A DNA stretch of 40,157 nt from positions 1 through 40,157 of the forward strand of contig CAMEZO010000006.1 in NCBI GenBank assembly GCA_945947905.1, read 5' to 3'. Positions 26,795-37,601 of this stretch are shown here, piece by piece. The notes under the pieces are model-generated. The model made no database searches. It was not told the origin of the DNA and saw nothing but the letters and a program-made list of their open reading frames with translations. Made by a program: the position numbers and the translations under genes. Within the stretch, counting starts at the first letter, position 1. Each line of letters opens with the position of its first letter. Source of the stretch: an uncultured bacterium. GTDB taxonomy: Bacteria; Verrucomicrobiota; Verrucomicrobiia; Verrucomicrobiales; Akkermansiaceae.

Positions 26795-27845
26795 TCAGGG
26801 AATATGAACGGAAACAGGGGCGCCCGCGTTAAGCTTCTCCCCGCCCCGGGGGGATGGTGACTTGGATGCGATAGACCAGCGTCGTGCGGATGTCCGCCGT
26901 CTCGACGGTCTTGGGCGTAAACTCGGCTTGGGGCGAGACGTAGGAAACCGTCCCTGTATAACGGCATCCGCTGTCGCTGCTGATGCTCACCTGTTGTCCG
27001 AGGTGTACTTTATCAAGATAAACGGCATCCACCCACGCCCGAATGCGAATGGGCTCGCGCAGGGAGATGGTGAAGACCGGCTCCCCGGGGGTCAGCATGG
27101 TGCCGGGCTCCACGGCTCGGGTCATCACGATGCCGTCGGCGGGTGCCGTCAGCTGCACATCCCCCAGATTCAGGCGCGCTTGATCCCGCTGAGCCTCGGC
27201 GGTTTTGCAGCGTGCCTCGGCCTCCGCTACGGCGGCTGTGGCCGTCAACAGTTGGGCCTTCGCCTTGTCAATTTCCTCGGTGCGATAACCGGCTTGCATC
27301 TGCTCGAGAACGGCTCGGTTGGCATCGACCATGGCCTTTCGGCTCCGGTATTCCTTCTCTGCATCATCCAGATTCTGCTCGGAAACCGCGGACTGACGCA
27401 CGAGCCCCTGCATGCGCCGGTATTCTTTCTCCGCATTGAGGGCCAGGACCTCCTGCGCAGCCAGTTCGGCGGCGGCTTTAGCGATCTCCTCGCGGCGGTA
27501 GCCCTTCTCCAGCAGAGCCAGCGCGGCCCGGGCGGCGGTCTCATTGCTGCGGGCTTGGGCCAGTGCGGCCTCGGCCACGGCGGTGTTACTCTCCGCCTGT
27601 CGCAAGGCAATCTCGTAGGGCTGTGCATCCAGCCTTCCCAGCGGCTCCCCCTTCGTGACGCGGCTGCCTTCCTCCGCCGTGAGGGACTCCAGGCGTCCGC
27701 CCACCCGGAAGGACGCACGCACCGTGCGCACATCGACGTTGCCGCTCAGCCGCAGCTCTGTCTCTTCCTCCGGCATGCAGGTGCAGGCATAATAGGCACC
27801 GCCGCCGAGCAGCAAGATCAGCGGGATCGGAAGAACCTGTTTCAT
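26795..27845 (-). pseudogene. HlyD-family periplasmic adaptor (YbhG-like), frameshifted near its C-terminus
   Basis: ORF reads LVYRIQVTIPPGRGEA*; the neighbouring frame continues GEKLNAGAPVSVHIP* ending at 26795. Confidence 0.75.
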
Positions 27846-28454
27846 AACGATATACCTTTCAAAGCCCAATCCAGGCGTTGCAGGGTTTTCTCTTCGTTCA
27901 CAATGTCACCCAGTGCATCGAGGACTGTCTCCGAGGTGGGGAGATCCTCCGGCAGCAGGTGGTAGAAGAGCACTGGCATGTTGACCGCCCCGAGTAGGTA
28001 GAACATCTGCTGCTCGACGGGGGCGGAGACGATGCTCCCTGCCTCCTGCGCGCGCAGCAGGGCCCGGCGTATGGTATTAATGTGCCCCGCCTGCATGTTC
28101 CGCAGAAAGCCGTGCACCACCTGCTCCCCCGCGCTGGCATCCAGCAGTAGTTGAATCACCACGGCGGCATTCGGGCGAAAGAAGCCCAGCACCTTCTCCA
28201 GCACCGAACGCAGCTCCTCCGTGGCCCCCCCGGGGGCGCGCAAAAAGCCCCTGTACCTCCGTCTGCAGAGGTTCGTACCAGTGCTCCAGCACCCGTTGCT
28301 TGTACTCCCCCAGGGTGCTGAAGTAGGCCGTGAAGGTCCCCGGGCTCAACTCGGCCTCCGCGCAGATCCGGCGCAGTTTCATGCTCCTCACCCCGCCGCG
28401 CTTCAGCCATTCCAGGCCTATCCGTATCAATTTTTCTTTCGCAGGTTCTTCCAT
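27842..28454 (-). pseudogene. TetR/CecR-family regulator, frameshifted at C7/G5 28225-28236
   Basis: HTH MEEPAKEKLIRIGLEWLKRGGVRSMKLRRICAEAELSPGTFTAYFSTLGEYKQRVLEHWYEPLQTEVQGLF in one frame; RAPGGATEELRSVLEKVLGFFRPNAAVVIQ...ALKGISL in the next. Confidence 0.82.
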
Positions 28455-28465
28455 ATCTCGCCCTT

Positions 28466-28494
28466 ATCGTACACTGGTACGACAGCGACGCCAA
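28466..28494 (-). promoter_or_regulatory. Promoter of the TetR gene with overlapping 16-bp operator
   Basis: TTGGCG-N17-TACGAT on minus; palindrome tcgtacactggtacga 28467-28482 overlaps the -10 and spacer. Confidence 0.6.
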
Positions 28495-28546
28495 GGCTTT
28501 TTTTCTTCTGCGGGAGAGAAAAGCGGGGTGATGAAATGATAGGGTA

Positions 28547-28575
28547 TTGACAACGGGGGCGAGTGGGGGTATATT
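28547..28575 (+). promoter_or_regulatory. Putative promoter of ileS (TTGACA-N17-TATATT)
   Basis: TTGACA 28547-28552, TATATT 28570-28575, ATG 28585. Confidence 0.7.
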
Positions 28576-28584
28576 GGCGCGCGT

Positions 28585-31308
<2,724 letters not shown>

Positions 31309-31332
31309 GTTTACCCCCAAGCGAGAAAGACC

Positions 31333-31986
31333 ATGGGAGAGAAAAGTACGAAGACCCGCCTGAGCCTCGCGCTGTTGTTGACAGTGCTGCTGCTCTACGC
31401 GCTGGATCAGGCGACCAAGTGGAGCATCGTCTGCTGCTTCAATCCGCCGCAGTGGGGGCTTTTCTTGGATTCCGTGCCGGTGGTGGAGGATTGCAGCTGG
31501 ATCGGCTTCTCCATCGTGCGTGTGCACAATCAGGGGGTGGCCTTCGGCTTCGGCAACGGTACCGCTTGGGCACCTTTCGTGTTCTTCGGTGTGCAGGTGC
31601 TGGCCTTGGTGCTGCTGGTGGTGCTGCTGCGGCGCGGGTTCTTCAATACCCGCCTGCTGCGCGCGGCTTGGGCCCTGATCATGACCGGCGTGCTCGGGAA
31701 CATGACGGACCGCCTCCTGCAGGGCTTTTTCCTGCCCGGGGCGGAGAAGCTGAGCTTTATGCAGAACCTGATGAACGGGTATGTGGTGGACTTCCTGGAC
31801 GTCTGGTTCCCCTGGATTAAGACGGAGGATTGGCCCGGCGGTTACCACTGGCCCGCGTTCAATGTGGCGGATGCCTGCGTGTGCATCTCGGCCCTGCTGT
31901 TCCTGATTGCCTCGTTCATGCCGGAGAAAAAGGCCCCTGAGGAGGCGCAAGCCAAGGAGTCGGACCAACCCAAGGAGGACGCATGA
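31333..31986 (+). CDS. lspA: Lipoprotein signal peptidase (signal peptidase II)
   Basis: HNQGVAFGFGNG, VVDFLDVWFPW, FNVADACVCI catalytic Asp motifs. Confidence 0.9.
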   Translation: MGEKSTKTRLSLALLLTVLLLYALDQATKWSIVCCFNPPQWGLFLDSVPVVEDCSWIGFSIVRVHNQGVAFGFGNGTAWAPFVFFGVQVLALVLLVVLLRRGFFNTRLLRAAWALIMTGVLGNMTDRLLQGFFLPGAEKLSFMQNLMNGYVVDFLDVWFPWIKTEDWPGGYHWPAFNVADACVCISALLFLIASFMPEKKAPEEAQAKESDQPKEDA

Positions 31987-32582
31987 AGGGGTGTCTGACG
32001 GTCATGCTTGCAGCGGCCCTGCCTGCGTGGGCGGGCTTCCCGGAGCCTGTGCAGCAGATATCGCTGAGCTACGGGCAGCGCAGTGTGACGGTGGTATACC
32101 GCACGGATGGCTCGGCTGTCACCAAGGTGAAGCCCCTCTGCGATTGCACGAAGACAACGGTCCGGGGCTCCGAGCTGACCGCCGTGGTGGATGTGAGCAA
32201 CTTCGATGCCGATGTGGAGAAGCAGATCGAGGCTACCACGTCGGACGGCAAGGTGACACGCCTCACCATGAAATTCCGCGTGCCGCCGGTGGTGGTGTTC
32301 AGCGAGAATCCGATTACCTGGAAGCTCGGTGGGCCGGCGGAGACGCGCCGCCTGCAGATCACCCTGCCCAAGGGATCACCCGTCACGGCGGTGGAGCAGG
32401 CGGGGCTCACGGGGCATGACTTCGATTACCGCACGGAGAAGGTGAAAGAGGGGCGGGAGTATGCCGTGTACATCACGCCCAAGAGCACGGCCAAGAGCTG
32501 CATGAATCGCTTGGTGCTGCGGCTGCGCAGTGCAGATCCCCGCTATGTGCAGCGTGTCATTTACCTGCGCGTGAAAAAGTGA
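31983..32582 (+). CDS. Secreted hypothetical protein, DUF1573-like
   Basis: Signal peptide; DCTKTTVRGSELTAVVDVSNF...RVIYLRVKK; ATGA overlap with lspA. Confidence 0.5.
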   Translation: MKGCLTVMLAAALPAWAGFPEPVQQISLSYGQRSVTVVYRTDGSAVTKVKPLCDCTKTTVRGSELTAVVDVSNFDADVEKQIEATTSDGKVTRLTMKFRVPPVVVFSENPITWKLGGPAETRRLQITLPKGSPVTAVEQAGLTGHDFDYRTEKVKEGREYAVYITPKSTAKSCMNRLVLRLRSADPRYVQRVIYLRVKK

Positions 32583-32588
32583 TCCGCC

Positions 32589-33068
32589 ATGCGTGATACA
32601 TTTACACAGGTCCTGCGGCTGGGCTTGGCCATCGTGGCCTTGGCGCTCGTGCTGTATTGGGTGGATTCCGCCTTCCTGCGCGATAAGCGTATGCCCGCCT
32701 GCGTGCAGGAGAAGCTGCCGCCGGACCGCGTGTGCTTGGATACGGTGTTCCTGCGCTGGGGCGGTAAGGTGGTGTGGATTGATGCCCGCAGTGAGAGCGA
32801 TTTCGAGCTGAGCCACCTGCTGCTGCCGGAGCCGCGCATGTTCCCTATCCGCAGCGGGGATTTCGACAAGCTGTTCGACGAGGCCCTAGACCGCCTTCAA
32901 CAGGCCGCCGAGCGCGGCGAACCCGTGGTGGTGTTCTGCACCGGTGCCTGCACGGCTGCGGAGGAAATCGCTAGCCGCATCAAGGAAAGCGACTTGGTCG
33001 AGGCCCCCATCTACGTCCTCGAGGGCGGCTGGGACGCCATCAAGCGCGACGGCCGCCTCCGCTATTGA
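32589..33068 (+). CDS. Membrane-anchored rhodanese-like protein
   Basis: VVWIDARSESDFELSHL and PVVVFCTGACTAAEEIASRI with active-site-like Cys; N-terminal TM. Confidence 0.75.
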   Translation: MRDTFTQVLRLGLAIVALALVLYWVDSAFLRDKRMPACVQEKLPPDRVCLDTVFLRWGGKVVWIDARSESDFELSHLLLPEPRMFPIRSGDFDKLFDEALDRLQQAAERGEPVVVFCTGACTAAEEIASRIKESDLVEAPIYVLEGGWDAIKRDGRLRY

Positions 33069-33074
33069 GTTGTC

Positions 33075-33830
33075 TCAGTAGTCCGTGGGCTTTCCGTTGC
33101 GCTGTTGCAGGCCCTCCCGGATGCGCTGTGTCATCTCGCGGTATTGTTTGGTATTCTGACCCCGGCGGTCGGAGATGGGGAAGTACTCCCGGTAGTTCCA
33201 CCTGTTATCGGAGCGCACGCGGGCCCATTGTTCCATGGGCAGGGAATGCCCCGCGGGGAAGTATGCCCCCAGCCATTGAGCAGCCTGCGGTTCGTCAACC
33301 CACTCATCCTCCGCCACCTCGCGGGGCGTGAGGACGAGAAGGTGGCCTTGGTAGCGCCAGGCATCCAGCACGCGCACGCAGGGCCAGGCGGCCCCCACCG
33401 GGGCCAGGTAGACGGCGTGGTGCTCATGCCGGTTCCCGGCGTCGCGCACGCAGCAGCCCAAGCGGAAGAAGGAGGTGGGGATGCGCCGCAGCTCGCGGAA
33501 CAAATCCTCCTGCCATTGCCAGCAGAGGCCCCGATCCCGCAGGCGGAAGGGGGAGTTGATGATGCGGTTGTTGAGCCAGCAGGGGAAGAGGGGGCGGTTG
33601 ATGCGGGCAATGGCGGCAGAGCCCCGGTAAGCGGCATCCGCCAGTGCTCGCGCCTCCTGCCGGGCCTCCGGTGTGGCGGCCTGCTCCGCCGGCAACAGGC
33701 TGAGGAGCTGCTCCGCCAGATCGGCACTCTGCTGTTGGGCCTGCGGGGTTTGCAGCTCCTGCGCGGAGCGGATGCTGATGCAGCCGGCAAAGGAAAGAGC
33801 GGACAGAACGAGGAGAAGAAGGCGCGGCAT
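33075..33830 (-). CDS. Lipoprotein, transglutaminase/cysteine-peptidase-like (paralogue B)
   Basis: Lipobox SFAGC; RDRGLCWQWQEDLFRELRR, HEHHAVYLAP, VRVLDAWRY. Confidence 0.6.
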   Translation of the reverse strand: MPRLLLLVLSALSFAGCISIRSAQELQTPQAQQQSADLAEQLLSLLPAEQAATPEARQEARALADAAYRGSAAIARINRPLFPCWLNNRIINSPFRLRDRGLCWQWQEDLFRELRRIPTSFFRLGCCVRDAGNRHEHHAVYLAPVGAAWPCVRVLDAWRYQGHLLVLTPREVAEDEWVDEPQAAQWLGAYFPAGHSLPMEQWARVRSDNRWNYREYFPISDRRGQNTKQYREMTQRIREGLQQRNGKPTDY

Positions 33831-33832
33831 GG

Positions 33833-34591
33833 TCAATAATTGGTGGGGCTGTTTGGGTGCTCTTTTTCGCCTCGGTTGATGTTACGCAACATGGCTCGGT
33901 AGATGGGGTAACGGCGCACCTCCGGCGTGGCGGCCACCTCCACATCCGCTCCCTGCGGGGAGCGGATGACAGCCCAGTGCTCGATGGGGGCCGTGTGCCC
34001 CTCCGGATAATACTCCTGCAGGTTGCAACAGATGGCGGGCAGATCCTCCCAGTCCGATTGGTCCAGCTCCCAACCGCGGGAGACCGTCAGGCGGCCGTTC
34101 CACAGCCAGGCATCCAGCACCATGACCTTCGGCCACTCGTTGTCAATGGGTGTCAGATAGACGCAGTTGTGCTCCGTCAGGCAAGCATGGTCGCGCACGC
34201 AGCAGCCGATGCGGAAGAAGTGCAGCGGGCGGCGGCGCAGCTCGCGGTACATATCATGCTGATAGTGCCAGCAGAGGCCGCGATCCTGCATGTTGATATT
34301 GATGAAAAAATTGCCGGCCCAGCCGGGGAAAGAGGAGTCATTCACGCGAGAAATACCGGCCGCGGCCTTGTAAGCGGTGTCGGCCAGCCACCGGGCCTCC
34401 TGCTGCGCCGCAGGAAGGGCGCGCTGACCCTCCGGCAGCAGGGCCAGCAGCTCGGTGTACAGGGTGTCGCGCTTCTTCGTGACCGTCCGGGAAAAAGGGT
34501 ACGTCGGGGAGGGCGGGGTGCAGCCGCTGAAGAGAAGGCTGCCCGCCAAAATTGCGGCCATGACCGGGCCCACCGGAATGTTGCGTCGCAT
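33833..34591 (-). CDS. Lipoprotein, transglutaminase/cysteine-peptidase-like (paralogue A)
   Basis: Lipobox LFSGC; QDRGLCWHYQHDMYRELRR, TEHNCVYLTP, VMVLDAWLW; homologous to the adjacent gene. Confidence 0.6.
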   Translation of the reverse strand: MRRNIPVGPVMAAILAGSLLFSGCTPPSPTYPFSRTVTKKRDTLYTELLALLPEGQRALPAAQQEARWLADTAYKAAAGISRVNDSSFPGWAGNFFININMQDRGLCWHYQHDMYRELRRRPLHFFRIGCCVRDHACLTEHNCVYLTPIDNEWPKVMVLDAWLWNGRLTVSRGWELDQSDWEDLPAICCNLQEYYPEGHTAPIEHWAVIRSPQGADVEVAATPEVRRYPIYRAMLRNINRGEKEHPNSPTNY

Positions 34592-34601
34592 GTTGCGGGG
34601 G

Positions 34602-34630
34602 AGTATACCACAAACCGACGCGGAAAGCAA
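34602..34630 (-). promoter_or_regulatory. Putative promoter of the lipoprotein pair (TTGCTT-N17-TATACT)
   Basis: -10 complement 34602-34607, -35 complement 34625-34630; 10 nt to ATG 34591. Confidence 0.55.
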
Positions 34631-34698
34631 GGCGTTTCCCCATCGAGGGGACGCTCAGTGCTTCCGGGAACCGCGCGAGCGGTATTCCCCGGACTGAA

Positions 34699-35412
34699 TT
34701 ACCGGTCAAACCCACCCTCTGCAGCAAAGGGCAGCCCCATCTCAACGCGTTCCCTTGCCAAATCCATCATGGATGTAGGGAACTCACCGGCGAGAATGTC
34801 ATCAAGCAATTGTCGGTACATATCGTCCTCCTCCGCACCCTCCCCGGCCGATGAAGCGCATTCTTCCATTCGTGCACAGAGCGCGCAAAATCGGTTCATC
34901 CTGTCACTTTTCAAACCGGGATCGTTCAGATTATAGACAACATCAATGTTATACTGAGCTCTCTCCTTATCCTCCTCCGAGAGCCCGGGTCGAGGGACTG
35001 CACAAATCTCCCACGCAGCATTGAGAACAAAGGTGATATAGGTCTCTACGTCATCCCGCAGGGGATTAAGGATTTTGGCTCTGTTCACCCCTTTGTCATC
35101 TTTTCTTCGACCGCATGTCCTCTTTCTCTCACAGGAAAGAATAAGGTTATCCCATGAAAAAAGCAGTTTTTTCCCCTCCTCTGTTCTCCGGGGAATAAAA
35201 TGATCGAGATGGGAACCCCCTTTCGGCAGCACCCCATCGTGCCACAGAGCGCATTCACAGTAGCCACAGAGCCCCTTTTGAGCCAAGGCTTTTGCCTGCC
35301 GCAGCTTGTCCCCCTCCGGTGAGACAGAAAATGCACCCCAGTTCGGAAAACGCCGACCGGCTGAGGCCAAGCTCTTGGGCTCCAACTCTCGGTGTTCATC
35401 CAATCGGTGCAT
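34699..35412 (-). CDS. ptuB: PtuB-like HNH nuclease (TIGR02646-type)
   Basis: KGLCGYCECALW...SHLDHFIPRR...NLILSCERKRTCGRRKDDK. Confidence 0.75.
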   Translation of the reverse strand: MHRLDEHRELEPKSLASAGRRFPNWGAFSVSPEGDKLRQAKALAQKGLCGYCECALWHDGVLPKGGSHLDHFIPRRTEEGKKLLFSWDNLILSCERKRTCGRRKDDKGVNRAKILNPLRDDVETYITFVLNAAWEICAVPRPGLSEEDKERAQYNIDVVYNLNDPGLKSDRMNRFCALCARMEECASSAGEGAEEDDMYRQLLDDILAGEFPTSMMDLARERVEMGLPFAAEGGFDR

Positions 35413-35435
35413 AAGTATCCGTTGTCTTTGACCTT

Positions 35436-36809
35436 TTACTTGCCCGCGCAGTGTTCTTTTCTCCGCATTGCGATCTGAATGCGGCTATCCATCAGGCGTA
35501 CCAAGGGATGTTCCTTGCCGAAATGCCGCACATACTCCGCATAGAGCTCGGTAAAGCGGGGCGATTCCGTATCTCCTGCCTGCACATGGGCGCGCAGCTC
35601 CTCATCTACCCGGTTGATAGGCAGAGCGGGAGTATTGGACACGGACATCACCCCGGCATTGACCTGGGGCGTCCCCCATCCGGCCGTCTGGTATTTGGGG
35701 GTGTGGATCTCCGGGCCGTTCTCCGTGTCCTGCAAGATGTACACGTCCCGTGCATCAACCCCTGTTATCAGTTCAGCCGAATGGGTTGTGATGATCATCT
35801 GCACATTCGGGAAGCAGCGGCGGAGGTCCGCCAAAACGTGATATTGCCACCCGGGATGCAGGTGTACGTCGATCTCGTCTACCAGTAATATGCCCGGACC
35901 ATCCAGCGGGGAGACCCCCTGCCGCATATCGACCGCAGCGTGAGCCAAGGCCAGGCGGCGGGCAAAATCCACCACCAGGGCGATCATGCTGCGATACCCA
36001 TCGGACAACTGGTCAAACGCACGCTCCGTCTCTACTCCGTCTTCCCCGATCTCCGAGAGGACAAAACGCTTGGGATTCGCCTCAAATCGCGGATTTTTGT
36101 AGCGAACGCTTCCGGCAAACACGCGCTCAACAGCCTCTCGAACGGCCTGCAACTCTGCGCTTACATAACCCTTATCCCTGCGCTGCATGCGGAACTCCGC
36201 AGCTTCTTCCTCGCTGAACCACTCCAGGAACGAGGTAAAGTCCAAACTCGGCTCAAGCGCACGAAAGTAGGCAGAAAAGGGATTGGTGCAGTCAATCTTC
36301 TTGCGGGTAAAGCGTTTTCTGTCCCCCTGTTGCGCCCCGCGGTGGGGACCATACAAGGCAATAGCGGGTATAGGCCGACCGGACTCTGCCCCGACGTTGA
36401 GAGCCATGGCCGGCGCCGCATTGGAACGGTTTTCCTCGCTGCTCAAGGCCGGAACAAATACCCCGGAGGTGTCCTTCCGGAGGGCGGCTGTCAGGGTGTA
36501 CTCCGCTGAATCTCCGTCCGAGACAATGGTGCAGCTCACGGAGCAGCAGTCCGCCTGCACGGGGATGATCTTCCCCCGGCGCTCCTTAGACCATTGGGTA
36601 ACGCAGGACACGGAGAGGGGCTTAGCCGCCAAGCGGGGATTGAAGGGGCAAAAGGGGAAGAAGCGTGAGAGACTGATGGCTATGGCCTCCAACAGGGTCG
36701 ACTTTCCGGCACCGTTATCGCCGACCAACACACAAAGTCCGTCCCGAAAGCTCAGATCCAGAGACCGGAACTTTCGAAAATTTGTCAATCGAAGGGACTT
36801 TATCCTCAT
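35436..36809 (-). CDS. ptuA: PtuA-like AAA/ABC ATPase of a Septu-type defence system
   Basis: MRIKSLRLTNFRKFRSLDLSF, Walker A VGDNGAGKSTLLEAI, Walker B GILLVDEIDVHLHPGW, H-loop ITTHSAELI; adjacent to HNH gene. Confidence 0.78.
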   Translation of the reverse strand: MRIKSLRLTNFRKFRSLDLSFRDGLCVLVGDNGAGKSTLLEAIAISLSRFFPFCPFNPRLAAKPLSVSCVTQWSKERRGKIIPVQADCCSVSCTIVSDGDSAEYTLTAALRKDTSGVFVPALSSEENRSNAAPAMALNVGAESGRPIPAIALYGPHRGAQQGDRKRFTRKKIDCTNPFSAYFRALEPSLDFTSFLEWFSEEEAAEFRMQRRDKGYVSAELQAVREAVERVFAGSVRYKNPRFEANPKRFVLSEIGEDGVETERAFDQLSDGYRSMIALVVDFARRLALAHAAVDMRQGVSPLDGPGILLVDEIDVHLHPGWQYHVLADLRRCFPNVQMIITTHSAELITGVDARDVYILQDTENGPEIHTPKYQTAGWGTPQVNAGVMSVSNTPALPINRVDEELRAHVQAGDTESPRFTELYAEYVRHFGKEHPLVRLMDSRIQIAMRRKEHCAGK

Positions 36810-36816
36810 GCCTGTC

Positions 36817-36845
36817 ATTAAAGCACCTGCCGGCGGGCGTGTCAA
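36817..36845 (-). promoter_or_regulatory. Putative promoter of the Septu-like operon (TTGACA-N17-TTTAAT)
   Basis: -10 complement attaaa 36817-36822, -35 complement tgtcaa 36840-36845. Confidence 0.65.
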
Positions 36846-36905
36846 GAGTAAACTGCCGTCTGTGGCCCTCTCTGCGGGCGTATTCAAGCCTGCCGCAGTC
36901 GATGC

Positions 36906-37463
36906 TTACTCCACAATGGCATCCCCCTGCTGAGGGGTGGCGGGTTGGGCGGGAGCGGCGGGGAGTTTTTCGGGGGAGGGGGCGATGTGCAGCCCGTCAT
37001 CGGCCAAGGTGAGGCGGAGGGAGGCCGTGCCGCTCGGGTAGTCCGATGCGAGGTAGGGGAAGCAGAGCATCCGGGCATCCCGGCGCGTCTGGTTCCGCAG
37101 GAGCGGTTGGCTGGCCACGGCTACCAGGGCATCCGCGCCCATCTTCGGCCACAGGGTCAGGTACGGGTCCTTGCTGTAGAGAAAGGCAGGCTTGCCGGGG
37201 GCGGGGTAGAGCACGCTCACCTCGGTGGGGCGGCTTTCCAAACCCAGGGTGCTGAAGTACTCATCCACCGGGGTGGCCATGGCGGCGGTCTGTTCCTCCG
37301 GGCCGCAGACGCCGAAGACGTCAACCCGGGCAGGGGGCAGGGCCCGTCCGGCGGTGGATGTACGGGCGTCCTGCACGGTAATGGGAAGCGCGCTGCTGCG
37401 GAAGAGAGCGCAGGAGCTCAACAACAGGGGCAAGACGGCCATGGTAAGGAGACGGCACTTCAT
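36906..37463 (-). CDS. Hypothetical lipoprotein
   Basis: MKCRLLTMAVLPLLLSSCALF (lipobox LSSC). Confidence 0.7.
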   Translation of the reverse strand: MKCRLLTMAVLPLLLSSCALFRSSALPITVQDARTSTAGRALPPARVDVFGVCGPEEQTAAMATPVDEYFSTLGLESRPTEVSVLYPAPGKPAFLYSKDPYLTLWPKMGADALVAVASQPLLRNQTRRDARMLCFPYLASDYPSGTASLRLTLADDGLHIAPSPEKLPAAPAQPATPQQGDAIVE

Positions 37464-37472
37464 ACGTTCGCT

Positions 37473-37501
37473 ATCCTAGCACTTTTCCACCGCCGGGTCA
37501 A
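37473..37501 (-). promoter_or_regulatory. Putative promoter (TTGACC-N17-TAGGAT)
   Basis: -10 complement 37473-37478, -35 complement 37496-37501; 9 nt to ATG 37463. Confidence 0.6.
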
Positions 37502-37567
37502 GGGCATTTCGCGCACCGCGTGCCGCCCGTTCCCTGAAAAAAATTGCAGGGAAGTCAGAAATTATGC

Positions 37568-37596
37568 TTGCAAAAACGGCCGGGCTATTATATCCT
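37568..37596 (+). promoter_or_regulatory. Putative promoter of guaB (TTGCAA-N17-TATCCT)
   Basis: TTGCAA 37568-37573, TATCCT 37591-37596, ATG 37602. Confidence 0.5.
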
Positions 37597-37601
37597 CCGC
37601 T

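Noticed and set aside
36945-37601. N-terminal extension of guaB ORF
   Set aside because: Overlaps an antisense lipoprotein gene; IMPDH starts at [17 protein letters not shown].
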